Positions 4,912 through 6,172 of a DNA stretch of 6,172 nt are shown here, piece after piece (positions within the stretch are counted from its first letter, which is position 1; each line of letters begins with the position of its first letter). The position numbers were made by a program, and so were the translations under genes. The stretch comes from Pseudomonadota bacterium. Its GTDB lineage: Bacteria; Bdellovibrionota_B; Oligoflexia; Oligoflexales; JAPPIL01. The stretch covers positions 1 to 6,172 of the forward strand of contig JAPPIL010000108.1 of NCBI GenBank assembly GCA_028877195.1, read 5' to 3'. The notes under the pieces are model-generated. The model was given only the letters and a program-made list of their open reading frames with translations. It made no database searches and was not told the DNA's origin.

Positions 4912-6172
4912 TTGGCTTTTGAAGCAAAACAGAGCCTCAATGTAAAAATTTCTCAACGCTTACAGGTAACGCCACAGTTACAGCAGGCGATAAAAATCCT
5001 GCAGTTATCCCGTTTTGATCTGAACGAGTATGTTAGCGAGCAACTTGCCGACAACCCTGTTCTTGACGAAGGTAGCGATGACACTGCCGAGCGGGAGAAC
5101 ACCGAAGAGCAGGCGATGCAGGAGCGGCTCGTCAAGGCTTCAGAGATCGTGGATGCCGTCTCACAGGATACCCCTGAAGTTGATTGGGAAAACCTCGCTC
5201 GAATGAAAGAAACAACCAGTGTCAATCGCCATCGTGATAAACCTGCCTACAGTTACGAAAACATCGGCGCTCGCTCTAAATCTTTACAAGACCATCTCTA
5301 CTGGCAAATATCTGAACTCGACCTTACCCGCAAAGAACAGCGTATCGCCGCACTTTTGATTGGTAATCTTGATGACAGTGGCTACCTCGCTTGTGATTTG
5401 CAGGAACTGGCCGACGCAGAGAACATGCCACTAAATGAATTGGAAGCCGTCTTGGACATCATCCAACGTCTTGACCCCAACGGTGTCGGTGCTAAAGACC
5501 TTCCTTCCTGTCTCTTGATTCAACTGCGCAACAGCGACAAACTTAGCCCCAGTCTTGCTAGAATAATCGCTAACCACTTGCCAAATTTAGTCAATCGCAA
5601 CTTTCAAGCTATCGCCAAAAATTTAGCAACGAGCATCGAGCGGGTTATCGCTGATGCCGAGGTTATTGCCAAACTTGAACCTATCCCTGCCCGACAGTTT
5701 GATACCGAGACAACCCACTATATCGTACCCGATGCGTATGTTTTCAAGAGCGGTGGCAAGTGGCAGGTAAGCCTCAATGAAGAAGGGTTGCCGCGGCTTG
5801 CGATCAACGACCATTATCGTCAAATGCGAGGTGATTGCGCCAAGAAAGAACGTTCATACTTGGAGACCAAGCTTAAGTCAGCTGAATGGTTGATCAAAAG
5901 TATCCAGCAACGCCAAAATACTATTTACCGCGTTACCCACTGTATCGTTGCGAAACAGCGTGATTTTTTTGAAAAGGGCATGGAACACCTCAAACCAATG
6001 GTGCTAAATGATATTGCCAAAGAACTAGCCCTACACGAATCAACGATAAGCCGTGTCTCGAATGGCAAATATGTCCACACTCCGCACGGACTGCTGGAAC
6101 TAAAATTCTTCTTCAATAGTTCTGTAACCAGTTCTGATAACGCAGGCGGTGCTGTCGCCAGTGAAACAGTGA
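4912..6172 (+). CDS. rpoN: RNA polymerase sigma-54 factor (RpoN), C-terminus cut by window
   Basis: 420 codons are present and the frame is still open at the window end. Sigma-54 directs RNA polymerase to -24/-12 promoters and needs an AAA+ enhancer-binding protein to open DNA. Region I is clear at residues 1-53 (VTPQLQQAIKILQLSRFDL, then NPVLDE). An acidic, variable region II spans about 54-120. The core-binding domain is from about 124 to 300 (SLQDHLYWQISELDL, GNLDDSGYL, LDPNGVGAKDL, IVPDAYVF). The helix-turn-helix is at about 363-385 (MVLNDIAKELALHESTISRV), followed by KYVHTPHGLLELKFFF. By comparison with the 477-residue E. coli protein, about 50-60 residues are missing, including the RpoN box that reads the -24 element. 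The start is TTG 4912, six bases after GGAG (4902-4905); an in-frame TAG at 4897 rules out any start further upstream. The usual upstream neighbour lptB is absent, and no enhancer-binding protein is in view. Confidence 0.96.
   Translation, partial: MAFEAKQSLNVKISQRLQVTPQLQQAIKILQLSRFDLNEYVSEQLADNPVLDEGSDDTAERENTEEQAMQERLVKASEIVDAVSQDTPEVDWENLARMKETTSVNRHRDKPAYSYENIGARSKSLQDHLYWQISELDLTRKEQRIAALLIGNLDDSGYLACDLQELADAENMPLNELEAVLDIIQRLDPNGVGAKDLPSCLLIQLRNSDKLSPSLARIIANHLPNLVNRNFQAIAKNLATSIERVIADAEVIAKLEPIPARQFDTETTHYIVPDAYVFKSGGKWQVSLNEEGLPRLAINDHYRQMRGDCAKKERSYLETKLKSAEWLIKSIQQRQNTIYRVTHCIVAKQRDFFEKGMEHLKPMVLNDIAKELALHESTISRVSNGKYVHTPHGLLELKFFFNSSVTSSDNAGGAVASETV

Noticed and set aside
4547..4945. 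132-codon plus-strand frame reaching into the rpoN start region, and a 24-codon piece from ATG 4871
   Set aside because: Antisense to the Cys-rich lipoprotein over most of its length, with no Shine-Dalgarno at either start.

Overview
The window is bacterial, gene-dense and of moderate GC content. It comes from a Gram-negative organism: two encoded proteins have lipoprotein signal peptides, one has a Sec signal peptide, and there is a sigma-54 gene. The peptide chain release factor 2 (RF2) and sigma-54 proteins read to me more like those of former Deltaproteobacteria (for example Bdellovibrionota) than Enterobacteria. Examples are HPYKLVKDHRS in the RF2 C-terminus and the FEKGMEHLKPMVL to KYVHTPHG stretch of sigma-54. 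This placement is from memory of family sequences and is only moderately secure.

Layout from left to right. (1) Positions 1-76, minus strand: the first 25 codons of a single-stranded DNA-binding protein (ssb), cut by the window edge. (2) Positions 77-219: a divergent promoter region with a perfect 12-bp palindrome. (3) 220-1710, plus: an exported ankyrin-repeat protein with a Tyr/His/Gly-rich insert. (4) 1711-1939: a non-coding or leader stretch with two strong Shine-Dalgarno-like runs, a possible 40-codon ORF and a long-range 9-bp inverted repeat. (5) 1940-2359, plus: a cytoplasmic protein I do not recognise. (6) 2375-3458, plus: prfB (RF2), with the classical CTT-TGA-C +1 programmed frameshift at codon 25. 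(7) 3554-4042, plus: a small Gly/Asn-rich predicted lipoprotein ending in two families of in-frame tandem repeats. (8) 4072-4749, minus: a cysteine-rich lipoprotein convergent with it. (9) 4912 to the window end, plus: rpoN (sigma-54), lacking roughly its last 50-60 codons, including the RpoN box.

Three housekeeping functions (ssb, prfB, rpoN) are interleaved with lineage-specific envelope proteins of unknown function. The 139-aa gene and prfB are 15 bp apart and probably co-transcribed. The other genes look like separate units, with divergent pairs ssb/ankyrin and Cys-rich lipoprotein/rpoN. Non-ATG starts are common: GTG for the Gly-rich lipoprotein, and TTG for rpoN and probably the Cys-rich lipoprotein.

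I see no mobile element, CRISPR array, tRNA or rRNA, and no defence-type gene cluster. The least explained parts are the leader at 1800-1940, the unknown gene before prfB, the tandem-repeat lipoprotein and the exported ankyrin protein.
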